DNA of 64,000 nucleotides from Plumapathes pennacea. Its lineage: Eukaryota; Cnidaria; Anthozoa; Antipatharia; Myriopathidae. How positions within the stretch are numbered: the stretch's first letter is position 1; every line of letters starts with the position of its first letter. The notes beneath the pieces are model-generated. The model did no database searches. It was given only the letters and a program-made list of their open reading frames with translations, and was not told the origin of the DNA. The DNA is taken from assembly GCA_964036295.1 (NCBI GenBank), contig OZ038462.1, forward strand, positions 28,705,759 through 28,769,758, in the 5' to 3' direction. Position numbers and translations under genes: made by a program. Positions 10,201 through 22,704 of the stretch are shown here, in pieces.

Positions 10201-10260
10201 GTGAGAGCTAGAAGTTATATTCCGTTTGCAACTAAGTTTTGTATTTCAATAGTTTGTTGA

Positions 10261-10760
10261 CTTGCACTGTATTTGTACCAGCATACAGTTTGTACGTGAA
10301 GAAACGGCGCATGCGGTCTATACTGGGCTAGCAGACAGTATTTTGTCAATTTTGAGATCCCTCCCTCGACTCAAATTGGTACTCTTCCCATCATGCTCTT
10401 GGCTCCGCGGGAAAGAAAATAATGGCGGAACTTTATTTTGCGTATTTCCAACGCCAGTTTCTGACCGAATGAGAGTAAAATCGACTTATCTCTTTTCAAC
10501 GAGATCAAAGTTTCGTCACTCGATCGTATTACGTCTTTGATTGCGCGCTCTTTCGTCGTTAATAGCTTAATTCTTGAAAACTATGAGTGTACATTATGAA
10601 TATCAAGTTGGATTTTGAAATACAGATCGAGGATGTTACAGCGGAAATCCTTATCACAGTTACTAAACCTAAACTATGAACTGTTCGTTCACATCGCAAC
10701 TGATCCGTGTCAGCGAGAACAGTTATGCAGGAAAAAAAAAACGTTTAAAATCTAGAGGAC
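10261..10760. repeat. Duplicated block D, copy 1
   Basis: Pairs with 28570-29070 and 60370-60720, including TCACTCGATCGTATTACGTC and AGCGGAAATCCTTATCAC. No supported gene. Confidence 0.75.
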
Positions 10761-10848
10761 GACTTAGCGATAAAAACGCGTTTTAACAACTAAGACAAAA
10801 AAAATATATAGATTTTCGACTTGGCGCCGGCAAAAATAAAGGCAGTAA

Positions 10849-11734
10849 TGTACCGATCAATTCGAAACTCGCACATCCCCCCCCCCCCCCGGGCAACCCC
10901 CCGGGCATTTGAACTTTTCGATTTTCCGATGGTCAAATTCCCCACCCTCGGGCCAAAATGACTGTTCAAATGCCCCGGTTTAAGGCTGAATTTAGTGGTC
11001 AAATGCCCCACCCCCGGGGCAAAAAAACGCTGAAAAACAGATACACGTCTAACAATTTGACCTGTTATTGTGAAAGTCGCGCGCGTCCGAGCTCGATAAC
11101 GGTGAGTACGTTGGCTAAAATTGTTTCTTTAAGCGAATTACACTGTAGGAAGTAAATACGAGTGATTGCAAGACTGAAGCAGATTTATAAACTATTTATA
11201 TACTGGGCAAAGGGAAAAAAGTCGAAGGGAATTGACACATTTGTTGACAAGAAATGCCGCGAGTCGTGTTCCGACGCGCCAAGGGTATTAAAGTCGTTGA
11301 CATTTTTCTTTAAACCGTACGGCTAACAAAATGCATTTATTTAACATCCAATGATAAGGTTTCAAACCATACCTTGAGCAAAACAGCGCTTTATTGCGAG
11401 TTGTTTAAATCGTAACGGCGCAACATCGGAGATTGATCCTCGATAAATGAACGTTTTGCTTGGAACATTCACTGATATGCCTCTCAATTTAGACAAAATA
11501 AACACTTAGCACACAACGCACGCACAGCTAAAACACTTTCGCGTAAAGCAGGGCGAAATTGAGGGAACGAGTTCAAATTCCCCACCCCTCCGTGGTTGTG
11601 GTCAAATGCCCCACCCCGGGCCAGAGCGGTTGGTCAAATTCCCGCCTCCCCGGGCAAGGGAGGCGGTCAAATGCCCGGGGTATGCCCGGGGGGGGGGGGG
11701 GGGGGGATGTGCGAGTTTCAAATTGATCGGTACA
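10849..11734. mobile_element. 886-bp MITE, PIF/Harbinger-like
   Basis: Inverted termini start TGTACCGATCAATT and run through ACTCGCACATCC and long C/G runs. Flanked by TAA on both sides (10846-10848, 11735-11737), the TWA target repeat of PIF/Harbinger. Interior carries several GGTCAAATGCCCCACCCC-like units in both orientations. No transposase. Confidence 0.75.
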
Positions 11735-13450
11735 TAAGTCTGACTTGAGCCACGTAAAAACCTGACTTAGAGCTAACTTAGTTAATTAAATTTCCGGAAA
11801 TGTGTAGATTTGGCAGCATGGTGTATCACACAATCAGTTGCACAACCACTTTCTTGGCACGACTGCACGCGTTAAAGAAAAGATGTACAATCCATGTGAA
11901 CCCAGGTACTATACCGTGTTGTTATAGTGCTAATTATCTTACGATTCTGATTTAATTTGTACATCCGGCGAAACGAAGACAATGGGCGCTTTCCATTTGA
12001 TCAAAAATTCCGGAAGAATCAAATGGTACACGTTTTCGGTAAGTAATTTTCGGAAATTGTGGATAACCTCGAGGTTTTCCTCCTTTTTCGAAAATTCCGG
12101 AATGACCGATGATCAAATGGAAAGCGCCCAATAAACATGAAATATTTTGAAAAGGAAACTCCGTGTTATTTCACAAGTGTTATACAGTTTTGTTTTCGGC
12201 TTTTTGTCCCACGCAGCACTGGCCACTTAGTCCTAAGTCTTTTAAAATAATTTGTCGGTAACTGGGGCAGCAACTCGAACCTGAAAACCTTCATACCAAT
12301 CAGTCACTGCAAGGCCAAACCTTAGTGCACCTGAAGTCTACGAGAAAGCTATTCAGCGATCGAGGTGACTATTGATAATTAATCGCTATATAGAAACTGG
12401 ATCAGTACCCATTGGCCTTTAATCAGTTACCTATAACCTATGGAGAACATTTCACCATAGTTTCGCTGTTAAATCAGTTTAGATTTCGTCCGCATTTTAA
12501 TTTTAGTATTGTAACACCTCGCTTCAGGGTCTACTTGCTAAAACACGTCTCACTACTTTTGAGTTCCGGTGTTGATTTCATTCTGCCCGACCTTTTGACT
12601 CTGCCTTTGTTGTAGTACGGTGTTTCGCTGGTTCTGAGAAAAACCGGGTCCAGACAGCTTAATCGGCTATTCAGACGCGATTAGAAGACAGTAAAAACTA
12701 CGAACTTCCAACTAATTACTTTAAAATAATTACGACACCATTGTCCGAAATTCAGAATTGCCCTTTTATATTGTTGGTCTATAATCATCTCATGTGACAA
12801 GGAAATTTTATATGAGATTCATTCTCAGGTTTTTCACGGTAACTGAGTTCCCGTTGAGCCGGCTTGATCTAGTGATAGAACAGCCCTTTCAGCGTCTGTC
12901 AGAGCGCCTGTTATAATAACACTGCGACTCAAGTTTAGAGAAGTTCAGACAAGTTGCGACTCAAGTTATATTTATTTACGGGGCGTTCTAATAGGCCATG
13001 TCATTTGCCACCCCAAAAGGACGTACCGTGCCCAGTGGTAGTACTCCTCTATATTCATGTCTGTATACAACTTAGGCTTTAGTATCTTGAAAAAGGATCG
13101 AAGTCTTCTTTAGTTGATGTCGTTTCCAGGCTGGAGCCTCGCACCCACTGATACCTATTGCTTCCGTAGTTAAAGAAGAAATTCAACACTCTGTTTGATG
13201 AATTTGCGTTCTTTGTTGTCACCAAATTTAAAGCAGTCATTGCCACACCAAAAATATCAAATATACATGGCAAATCCTCTAATGTTCGGCTTGAGGCTCG
13301 CGGACGAGTCAGTAACTGAATCAACCGAAGGTGCGGACGTCAGTTTACTGCAGGTATTCTGAGCTTGCCCAGAACCAAAAGAATTCACTACTTTTCGTTC
13401 GTCAGGTAGAAGCATTTGTGACCGCGCAGATGTGCACTCTATAGAGCAAA
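11735..13450. repeat. Duplicated block E, copy 1, without a gene
   Basis: Matches 29160-29760 plus 32731-33590, and partly 840-1900. The exon-like stretch at 13130-13310 recurs at 18090, 25530 and 33195, but its frame is broken here and at 25620. Confidence 0.65.
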
Positions 13451-15203
13451 AACAGACTAAGAGGGCGTTTGTTTGAGTATTTTATTCGTCACTCGATCGT
13501 ATTACGTCTTTGGTTGCGCGCTCTTTCGTCGTTATAGCTTAATTCTTGAAAACCATACAAGAGCACATTATTGCTCGTTGGGGCAACGTCCCGACGAGCT
13601 TAGGATTTGAGACCGTGTCTTTATCTTCGTCATATTTTTCTGGGTTACGAATCAGCACACGGTGATTGGTTCACATTGCCACGTGATATGTGATGACGTA
13701 AGGTGACTTCGCGAACAACTTGAGATGTCGATTGAATCGTACGTTAATGGTTGTGTATAAAGTTATCTGTATGCCATCCAAACTCAACACCTTTTGGCTC
13801 TGTGGAACAGGCACGGATAAACTAGGTTTTAGGGAACGATTTTGGCTTGCGTTCTCAAGTTCACCGTCATAGCCATAAACAAATGTTTGATGATTTGATT
13901 ATATTTAATGGCTACCGCTACAGGATTGCAAATAACTCTGTCGCCGCTAATTATTTAGTCCCGACGAACTTTGGGCACACAAAGCTTTCCTTCAAATTTA
14001 TGATGTCGAAGTTCCATGTCTTTCAAAGTGAAATACGTACGTGCAACGAATACCTTGACCGCAAAGGCGGTAAACAAATGAATCAGGAATCGGATTTCAT
14101 ATCATTATTTAGTTTTAGTTTTATAATTTGTGGCACTCGGAAGCCGTAGAAAAGAAGCAGCCGGGTGGATCACTGTGCGTATTTCTTGGCCAGGCGATGT
14201 ACAACACATCTATTCGGACAAAGGTTGACTTTCATAATTTTTTTTTGAAATCTGTATATGGAGGTATTGCGACTTGCGTGATGAACGTGACCAGCCGGTC
14301 AGGGCTTTAACTGGCACAAGTGCGACAAATATGGCCTACCAATCGTATAATCGAACTTTAGGGAATCCGAATCAGAACTTTCGAAAGGCTATAGGCAACG
14401 AGGCGAGCTTAGCGGCGACATTGCTTAGATATACAGTTTACACTAACATTGGCCCGACATCAAAGCACTGCTATTCATCTCATTGATCAGGGCAAAGGTT
14501 ACGCCGGAAGATGATATCATTTACAGTTGCTAACATCTGCCTGCTTTTACTGTGATTAGAGCTCCGGATGAGTGCAGCTACAGCTGTGGCAGTGTTAATC
14601 ACAGGTTTTGTTGAGGCTCTGTTAAACTTGGCGGCAGCTCAAAGCAAAATTTGACAAACATTCAGCCGTCCACCGCCATGGTGAGGCACGTACTGACTAA
14701 CAACCGCGCCAAAACGCTAATACACCGAGTGAGTGAGTGAGTGAGCGACAGATTGTAGACACCAATGACTCCCAGATATGCTACGCATATCCGTGAGTCA
14801 AAAACGAAAACAAACAAACTCCGTTTTTAAGCTCGCCGCAGCCGGGAGCAAATACACCGAAATAGTCCTGAACATTGAGTTTGTTAGTCACAAATGACTT
14901 TCAATTTATATTTGTTACAGAGCGCGAATACTCGAAAGCCTCATAGAAGAAACGCATTCAGTAAAAAAAAAAAAAACATAAGTATTGAAGCGAAGGCTAG
15001 CTTATCGTGGCCTGGGATTACAAATAAATCTTCAAAGTCAAACTGTCAAAATCGACTGTGCATGAAAAGATAAGTCGCGCATTACTCTTTTCTTGCTGGC
15101 TAACTTTTCACTCCAAAGATCAAAATGCAGAGTCGCTCAACCTTTAAGAAGCAAGTGTATGAGTGTTGTAATGACAATTTATACCAATAGGTTTCATATG
15201 AGC
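13451..15203. other. Unique-looking spacer
   Basis: Opens with a copy of the TCACTCGATCGTATTACG segment. Three overlapping small frames (13847-14486) show no known motif. Short GAGT repeat at 14731-14747. The last 200 bp resembles 60010-60180, the entrance to another repeat unit. Confidence 0.4.
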
Positions 15204-15791
15204 AAGGTGTGAAAAGTCAAGTTATCTATACTGTGTGATATTTTTCTGGTGAGAAACTGAAAGTCTCTTTAGGGAGTTTCGCTCTTGTCCCTACTTTCCA
15301 TTTTAGTTTCCTCTGATCTCGACCCCACCCAACGAGCTCACTGGCAAAGCCAGTCTTGTTAATATCGAGTTGGATTTGGAAATGTAGATCGAGGATGTTA
15401 CAGCGGAAATCCTTATCATGTGCCACACAATTACTAAACGTAGACTATGAACTGTTCGTTCACATCGCAACTTATCCGTGTCAGCGAGAACAGTTATGCA
15501 TGAAAAAAAAAAAAAAAAAACCTTTAAAATCTAATTGTATCTTTCCCAACGCGACCACTTGAACAACTTTATGGTTGAGGAAACATTGGATTGTTTTCTT
15601 AATAAGTGAAAGTGTTGTTATAGTGCTGGTGACCTCACGGTTCTGATTTTATCTGTACATCCGGCGAAACGAATACAATAAACATGAAATATTTTGAAAA
15701 GGAAACTCCGTGTTATTTCACAAGTGTTATACGTTTTTTTTTCGGCTTTTTATCACACTGAGAGCTGACCACTTAGTCCTAAGTCTTCTAA

Positions 15792-16032
15792 CAATGTAAT
15801 ACCAGCTCTTAAGAGAACTGGGCTGACTGCGTCGGCGTGGCGGAAGACAAACTGGTGTATCAACTAAGTTCTGATGAGGGTAATGGAACGCCGTCAAAGA
15901 GACAATAGCTGACGACGTTTCGAGCGCTAGCCCTTCGTCAGAGCGAATGACGAAGGGCTAGCGCTCAAAACGTCAGCTATTGTCTCTTTGACGGCGTTCC
16001 ATTACCCTCATCAACACTTAGTTGATACACCA
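15792..16032. mobile_element. Foldback insertion, A2 copy
   Basis: Same element as 921-1158, arms 15853-16032, same 13-bp flanking repeats. It was present before the block duplication. Confidence 0.8.
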
Positions 16033-17070
16033 CTAAGTCTTCTAAAACAACTTGTCGGCAACTGGAACAGCAATTCAAACCTGAAAGCCTTATTTCATAC
16101 CATTAGTCACTGCAAGGCCAAACCTTAGTGCACCTGAAATCTACGAGAAGGCTATTCAGCAATCGAAGTGACTATATATTAGAAGAAACTTGATTTATCC
16201 GTCCTATTTACCTATAACCTATGAAAAACATTTCACCATAGTTTCGCTGTTAAATTTTAGATTTCTTCCGTATTTATATTTCAGCATTTTAAGACTTTGT
16301 CGGCGTTTTAGCTTGAGGGTCTGCTTACTGAAGCACTTCACTATTTAGGTTCCGGTGTTGGTTTCATTCCCGCCCTTTTGACTCTGTGGATAGTAGGCGC
16401 GATCTGGTTGGTTAACGCGCGTGCATTTAACTCAACATACGCACGCGCGATCACGCACGTCAATTTGACGTCAGCCTGCGTCAAATTCGCTCTTTCCTTT
16501 GTTGTTTTTTTTGCAAAGCTTCGTTTGCCTTATCTTATTACAGCAATCAAGCACTTTTCAGCTTACGTATATTGAATTATAGAAGCACTTGGTAATTTTA
16601 ACGAACACTCGAGAAGTTTGGAGAAGCACTCGACGTTAAAAATTGTTAAAATAAATTGTTGAAAATTACTGTTAAAAAAGTTAAAAATTACCCTTCTATA
16701 AATCATCTCATGTGACTAGGGAATTCTATATGAGACTTAAATTCAAAGTTCCCCGTCATTGAGCCGACTTGACCTGGTTGTCAAGGGACAATTCGGAACA
16801 ATTTGGAAATTGATTATAAAGAATAATATTACGGCTATCCAGAAGCGAACTTGTATTTGCAAATGGAAGAGCTCAAACTTGACCTTCTAAATTAGGATTA
16901 CAATATATATCACTGTGGGTGCCCATATAATTGTATGGGAACTTTTGGAACTTTTAAATTCATTTCAGTGAAAAACGAACTTGATATGGAAGCGGAGACG
17001 AAGGAGACTAAGCGGATTGATAGAAATTATAAACGATGGCAGAGTTTTCGAGAGAATTCCGCCAAGACTG

Positions 17071-17087
17071 CCCGGGGGGCCCCGGGC
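17071..17087. mobile_element. Remnant of G/C-ended TIR element, A2 copy
   Basis: Same 17-bp footprint between AAGACTG at 17064-17070 and 17088-17094. Confidence 0.7.
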
Positions 17088-17104
17088 AAGACTGTCACTC
17101 CAAA

Positions 17105-17268
17105 TGACGTCAACTAAATTTGCAGTGTGGGAGTTCATTTTCCCTTATGACAGCTGAAGAGTATAGTATATATGAGTGTGGGTATCCATATACTGCAACA
17201 CAGTTTGTTAAACGATTCGTAAGGCTGATTACAGTGGCCAGGGACTGCAAAGTCGTCCTGCCCAGAAG
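17105..17268 (+). promoter_or_regulatory. CRE/TATA module and candidate 5' exon, copy 3
   Basis: CRE at 17105-17112, TATA-like stretch near 17163-17172, donor GT at 17269-17270. It lies about 2.35 kb upstream of the acceptor of CBP-like copy 2 (19614-19615). Confidence 0.45.
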
Positions 17269-17487
17269 GTGAGAGCTAGAAGTTATATCCCGTTTGCAAC
17301 GGCTAAGGGCCTTGCACTGAATTTGTACTGGCATACAGTTTTATGTTAAAACGTTGCAGAGTATGTGAAAAAACGTAGCGTGCGTCACTCTATAGTTATG
17401 GATGCACGCCGGAAGTTGGGAGAGTACGAGAAAAGCGCAAGAGCAACTCTAGCTTCACGAGTTCATCCATAACGTGCCTGTCGCAGC

Positions 17488-17866
17488 CAGCTTTACCTGC
17501 ACGTTTTGAGCAAGCTTGCTTAGTGTTTGCACGGCATCGTGATGTCGGGCACCTTCGGGGCCCTTTGCAGTCACGTATGCCGCGGAAGTTTTGCCCTCCC
17601 AATTTCCGTTCTGACCTCATCGTGGTTTCGCTATCTAATTTAGTTATTTACCCAAAAGGAAGTCTGTAACCGTTGTAAGTGCTCCCTGAGCATACTTAAC
17701 CGCTAGCTTGTAGTGTAGAATTCAGTGGAAGAGTGGGAGCTTAGTTGTGACTTGGAGCCCGAGCTCTCCGTTAGTCTCGAAGCTCAAGAGCTCAGTTGTG
17801 ATTAACGAATAAAGAAGTCCACAAGCCAGAAGCAAGTCCCCGTAAAATCTGCTCCGTAACATGGTG
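17488..17866. repeat. LTR-like segment
   Basis: Runs from TGCCTGTCGCAGCCAGC to CTGCTCCGTAACA, contains AATAAA (17807) and is followed by TGGTGATAGAAC. A relative is at 24853-25302, and a fragment at 63552-63650. The TGT..ACA ends suggest a solo LTR, but the following bases occur without it at 12874, and I find no clear target repeat. Confidence 0.3.
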
Positions 17867-18636
17867 ATAGAACAGCCCTTTCAACATATGTTATAATACT
17901 GCGGCTCACGTCCATTCCGCACGTTCAGAGTACGGAATTATTCTTTCACGGGGCGTTCTTAACAGGCCATGTCATTTGCCGCCCCCAAATAGGACTCCTC
18001 TATATTCATATCTGCAAACAATTTAGTGTCTTGAACAGAATCGGAGTCTTTTGTTGTCTTTTGTTGGTTGACGTTGCTCCCAGGCCTGGAGCTTCGCACT
18101 CACTGGTACCTACTGCTTCCGGAGTTAGAGAAGAAATTCAACACTCTGTTTGATGAATTTGCGTTCTTTGTTGTCACCAAATTTAAAGCAGTCATTGCCA
18201 CACCGAAAATATCGAATATACATGGCAAATCCTCTAATGTTCGGCTTGAGACTCGCGGACGAGCCAGTAACTAAATCAACCGAATATAGAAGGTGCGGGC
18301 GTCAGTTTACTGCAGTTATCACTATGAACTTGCCCAGCTTGCCGTTAATATACAGACAACCGTAGACGAAAGAATTCACTACTTTTCGTTCTTCAGGTTG
18401 GAAGCATTTGTGACCACGCAGATGTGCTCATTTGTTTGAGTATTTTACGGAATAGGAAACAGCAGTGGTTATTTGCAATGAGTCGCACGGAACAAGAAGC
18501 AAGTAACTTTTCAGGCTAATGATTGTAGCTATTCCTATTCCGCGGAACAAAACCACTATATACTGAGTATCTTAGAGTGATAGTGTTATGAACTTAAGAA
18601 ATTGCAAGAAACAGCGCGGGAAGAAAAAATCCAGGC

Positions 18637-18707
18637 ATCAACAGGAATCGAACCCATGACCTTCGCGATACCGGTGCGACGCTCTAAACCATTGAGTTAT
18701 GAAGCCA
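18637..18707 (-). mobile_element. tRNA-derived SINE head, A2 copy
   Basis: Same tRNA-like head as 2619-2687 with an intact B box. Here the body continues as TTTTTTCTTCCCGCGCTGTTT on the minus strand, which copy 1 has lost. Confidence 0.7.
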
Positions 18708-19098
18708 CATGGGCTGGTCAAGTGTGTGGTTCAAATTGTTCCCGTCGCAGTGATGGGAATGATATGATATGTATGATGAATCACATATACGTGAAATGCG
18801 CAACATTATTAGAATGCTTGTGAAAGTGACCCTCGCAGTTATAGCATTAAGCAGTTGCAAGGATCTAAATTATACTGCGTAGTTTCAATTCTTGGTTTTC
18901 ACTGACGGCACTATCCTCGACCCCAGGCTCTTTTCGACAAACAACACTCTCTAAAATTGTATGTACCATTTTTTTGGCCCCAGAAATCGAAAGAGAATGG
19001 TTAAATTAGTCAACATGCACAGTGTTGGCTTTCTAGCTTAACTGTGGCGATGCAGCAGCAATTTCGTTTAGGAAATGTTATAGCAGTTTAGTATGCAA

Positions 19099-19139
19099 CC
19101 GCCATGTTGGTGTCCCACTCAGGGACATCAACATGGCGG
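19099..19139. promoter_or_regulatory. Hairpin of two inverted YY1-like motifs, second copy
   Basis: Same hairpin as at 3080-3120 in block A2, unchanged in sequence. It is absent upstream of CBP-like copy 3, where the surrounding 0.6 kb is missing. Confidence 0.4.
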
Positions 19140-19451
19140 CTGTTAACTTGCAACTTGAAATGAAGCTTATATGCGACTCATTTTGATGTCTATTGCACTT
19201 TTGCACAGTCCGCATAGTCAATTTGAAGTGTCTGTAGAAGAAAAACCTTATAACTCAGACGCCAGCGTTGATTTTAGTCGACGGACAGCGTGACAAGCGG
19301 CTTTGTTGTCACAGTAGTCAAACTTCCGTAGCTCCCGATGTATGCGTTGTATCAACTCAGAATTTTGCATGATGACTTAATTTCATAAATACCTTGAAAA
19401 TAATAGTGTTTCAGCTTTGTAGGATGCACAATTGTCAAGATTATTTTTCAA

Positions 19452-19459
19452 TGACGTCA
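19452..19459. promoter_or_regulatory. Proximal CRE (TGACGTCA), second copy
   Basis: Same site and spacing in block A2 before CBP-like copy 2. Copy 3 lacks it. Confidence 0.35.
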
Positions 19460-19632
19460 CATGAAAACCAAGAATTGGTGGTCGCTAAAACTAAAAAAAA
19501 ATAATTCCATACAAACCTCTCTTTGTGTTCGTCACTGGATCTTACCGGAATGGATCAGTAAAATAATATAAGAGACTCTGTATGGGAGCTTTTGGAACTT
19601 TTAAATTCATTGCAGTTAAGCAAAGGAACGAA

Positions 19633-21012
19633 ATGATGAGCATGGAACAGCGCACAAGTCGAAGGTCGTCTAAAATCTGGCCTCATCATAGTGCAGATCT
19701 TTGCTCCGACGCACATTGCCTCCTGCCAGCGTGCATCAACAGGAAGATGAAAAACAGATTGAACTGTGTACCAGTGAACAGCAGCGTCAGCCACAAATGC
19801 AGAAGTAGTCACGCAACCAAGAATGGCTGCCACGCAATCGGCACAACCAAAAACAGCTGTCACACAACTCCAGTGACTCAGGCGGTCCGTGATTTATGTC
19901 ACATTTCAAACGGAGCGGGAGCAGCAGGAGGCGTCTCTGGTGAGAAACGTTTACGTCAACTGAACAGGAAGAGAAAAGGATCGCTTGAGGACATCCAAAA
20001 ACGAGTTAGAAAGTCATCCGAAGAGCACAGCTTAAGCGTCGCTGCTACGGAGTCACCAAGTTGCCGGGCACGTGTAAATCACAAGTCTTTCCAGAAAATG
20101 GAAGTGCAAAGATCAGGCTACACAAAAGGAACGTCTGCCACAAGTGTCCAAAACACGTCTTACGTACCGAAGGCCGGCGTGCTCAGTGGTCAGGAATCAG
20201 TTGTAAATCACGTGCCACCATCTGATGTTTCAGAAGCTTCCATGTCAAACATGGCGTCCTGGATCTCACTACTGGATTCACGTCCTGACGCGCAGAGCAC
20301 AGCGCAGACTAATCTGCCATTGTCATTGCCATTTGACGAGTTTCTAGCTGTATCAGGGCAAGACTTGGAAAACATTGATCAATTCCTTGAGACTGACTTC
20401 CTGAGCATGCACAAAAACGGCAACGCTGCAATTCCTTTGCCTGCCAATCCCTTGTTCCCAGTCTCTGAGCGCATGGTCAGTAAAGATACCTCGTGCATTT
20501 CCTGGAAATGCAACACTCCCCAGACCATGCAAATGGCGCATCAATGTGACGCAGTTCTCGAGTGCAGAAATGCACCCCCCGAAAACAGTTCACCGGGATC
20601 CACAACCGTCATAGTGCCCACTACAAACGCAAATCCAGGTCCTTTCACGGCTCAAATTGCTTACACCAGCGATAACACTTTGACTGTGTCAAACCAAAGC
20701 GATAACAAGGCTGAACCGGGTTTCACTGCTGTAATTTACCCCACCGCCACTCAAATAGGTACTCATCCTAAACCACTGTCATGCGCTAGATCTGCTTCAC
20801 CACTTCCCAAGCATGGTAGCATTACAGGAGACAGTGCACAAGATATCAGCAGCCCCTTCTCTTATGCTGTATTTAACTGTTTGAGCAAAGTTTTTAGGAT
20901 CTTCGACCAGCCCAGATCCTACGAGCTGGAAAATCTGTTTACCTCCATCTTAGAAGAAACTGTGCTAAAATTAGAAAGCGCCACTTTAGTCTCAAAGATC
21001 ACAAAAGAGTAA
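19633..21012 (+). CDS. CBP/p300-like mini-adaptor, copy 2
   Basis: Second intact copy of the 459 aa protein, in duplicated block A2. It keeps the His-Cys-Cys-Cys zinc motif, the KMKNRLN stretch and the KIX-like end. Against copy 1 I count 24 base differences in the frame and no indels: 19 change an amino acid and 5 are silent. Changes include Gly to Cys shortly after the zinc motif, Leu to Arg, Glu to Gly and Gln to Leu in the KIX-like end. The ratio is near that expected without constraint, so the copy is intact but not visibly under purifying selection. The flanks (acceptor, upstream CRE, YY1-like hairpin, downstream tandem repeats) are the same as copy 1. The intron to the upstream CRE/TATA module is about 1.15 kb longer because copy 1 lost that stretch. 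Confidence 0.62.
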   Translation: MMSMEQRTSRRSSKIWPHHSADLCSDAHCLLPACINRKMKNRLNCVPVNSSVSHKCRSSHATKNGCHAIGTTKNSCHTTPVTQAVRDLCHISNGAGAAGGVSGEKRLRQLNRKRKGSLEDIQKRVRKSSEEHSLSVAATESPSCRARVNHKSFQKMEVQRSGYTKGTSATSVQNTSYVPKAGVLSGQESVVNHVPPSDVSEASMSNMASWISLLDSRPDAQSTAQTNLPLSLPFDEFLAVSGQDLENIDQFLETDFLSMHKNGNAAIPLPANPLFPVSERMVSKDTSCISWKCNTPQTMQMAHQCDAVLECRNAPPENSSPGSTTVIVPTTNANPGPFTAQIAYTSDNTLTVSNQSDNKAEPGFTAVIYPTATQIGTHPKPLSCARSASPLPKHGSITGDSAQDISSPFSYAVFNCLSKVFRIFDQPRSYELENLFTSILEETVLKLESATLVSKITKE

Positions 21013-21539
21013 AAGCGACTTCCTGCGCTCATATCAGTAGAAAAATCAGTTGAATAGTGGACCACACGCCACATTTACAGTTTCAAAAAATGCAAGAAAG
21101 GTGAACTCGAGTTGTTTGATTGTACTGCCACTTTAGGAAATGGCCGCTGCTGGGTGCACTATGTGTATGGATTTTTTCTCTAAATTAAATAATGCAAAAT
21201 ATTTGTAAAAGAATAAGCATTTGGGCAGAGTGATTAAGGAGCTACAATGCTGGCCAAAAGTCGTGGGACACTTAGCCTTTCATCTAAAAATTATGACACT
21301 TTTCCTCTTCCCGCCCCCCTCCTCCCCCTTACATGTTGACTGAGTGTGCTCAAAGTACACTCCCTTTATGCAACATTGTATGGGGGGGGGGAGGGGGGGG
21401 GGGGGGGGAGGGGGAAGGGTTAGGGTTAACTTTCGGAAAAGGAGGCGCTTTCGTTGTTGAAAAGACAGTAATGTTGAAAAATAGCATTTTTTCAGTGTCC
21501 CACATACTTTTGATCAAATTCGACTTGTGAATTATTTGT

Positions 21540-22175
21540 TAATTTTCCACCGAAATATGACAGTTTACATCCCAATAATGTAAACTATTTGTGATATTAT
21601 TTTGTAAATTTTGTAATGCGTAAGAGCAGATCTCCGGAGAGGTTAAGCCCGTTTCAGACGGAGCTCCTCACATGTGCCGAACCTAATGCAAAATTGCTCA
21701 AACAATGGTTTTTGCTCCTGCGTTTGCATTAGGTTCGGCGCATGCGCGTAGCGGCGTCTGATACGAACCTTGAATTCGACGAGTGTGGATTGTTTTCTTT
21801 TCCACCGAAATAAGACAGTAATGCCAAATATTTGCACATAATATTTGTTAAATTTGTCATGAACGAAAATGTGGATTTTTTTCCACTGAAATGTATGTAT
21901 ATAATTAGCAATATTACCACCGAAATAAGACAGTTTTACAACCCTCTAATGTCAAATACTTGCATGTAATATTTGTAAATTTTGAAATGAACGAAAATGT
22001 GGATTTTATTTTCACCGAAATACATGTAATTAACAGTATTACATTGCAAGTTCAGAGGTGTGGATTTTTTCCATCAAAATAAGACAGTTAGTTTACCCCT
22101 AATGTCAAATACTTGCACATAATACTTGTAAATTTTGTAATGAACGAAAATGTGGATTTATTTCACCGAAATAGT
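21540..22175. repeat. Diverged tandem repeats downstream of CBP-like copy 2
   Basis: Same array as 5510-6165 with few base differences. Confidence 0.75.
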
Positions 22176-22484
22176 CTGAAATGTCAAGAACTGGTGAGTT
22201 TTGAAAAATGCATGACTCAAGTGTTTTTACACAACAGCAAAGGGAACAAGACGGCACCTTCGCTCAAGGCGATACGAGCAGCCATTGATCGATCGCTCAC
22301 TTCGGTTCGCCTTCGCGATGTAAACAGTTTTCCACCACCACCGACTCTGCCCTCACAGAAGCAAATATAGTTTTCTTCTTCAATATTCCTTGCTGATGTT
22401 CAAGCATCTCCAGCTTCAGTTCTCGTTCAGCACAGCCAGTTGTCAGTTTCAAGCAGCATCACAAACATCGCACATGGCGAGCAA

Positions 22485-22704
22485 AGAAAGCGATTCCCTC
22501 CGTAATACGATGTTTACAACTGTAACAACGTCCAAGTTTTCAATAACTTAAGAGATATTTTTATTAACTCCTTCTGAGAGTGTTTGTGCGGTGTAATTCC
22601 ATGCTAAGGTGTTCTTCACTCGATTTTCATTCATTCATCTATCAGGCCGTCCGCAAAGACGTTGTCATAGTTGCGGTAATCATGTGATCATTGTATTTTT
22701 GTCC
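22485..22704. other. Short unique junction between blocks
   Basis: Joins block A2 to block C. Nothing recognisable. Confidence 0.4.

Larger units (their letters stand above)
9150..10260. repeat. Duplicated block C, copy 1
   Basis: Pairs with 22705-24070 and in part with 58890-59340. Includes the ATATATATCACTGTGGG module, the left-deleted TIR element and the CRE/TATA module. Confidence 0.8.
15204..22484. repeat. Segmental duplication block A2
   Basis: Pairs with 1-6454. Homology ends at GGCGAGCAA, after which the two copies go to different sequence. Its start is also matched by a diverged copy near 60170. Confidence 0.9.

Noticed and set aside
17488-17866. Complete LTR retrotransposon
   Set aside because: No gag or pol frame, no second LTR, no target repeat; only LTR-like ends.
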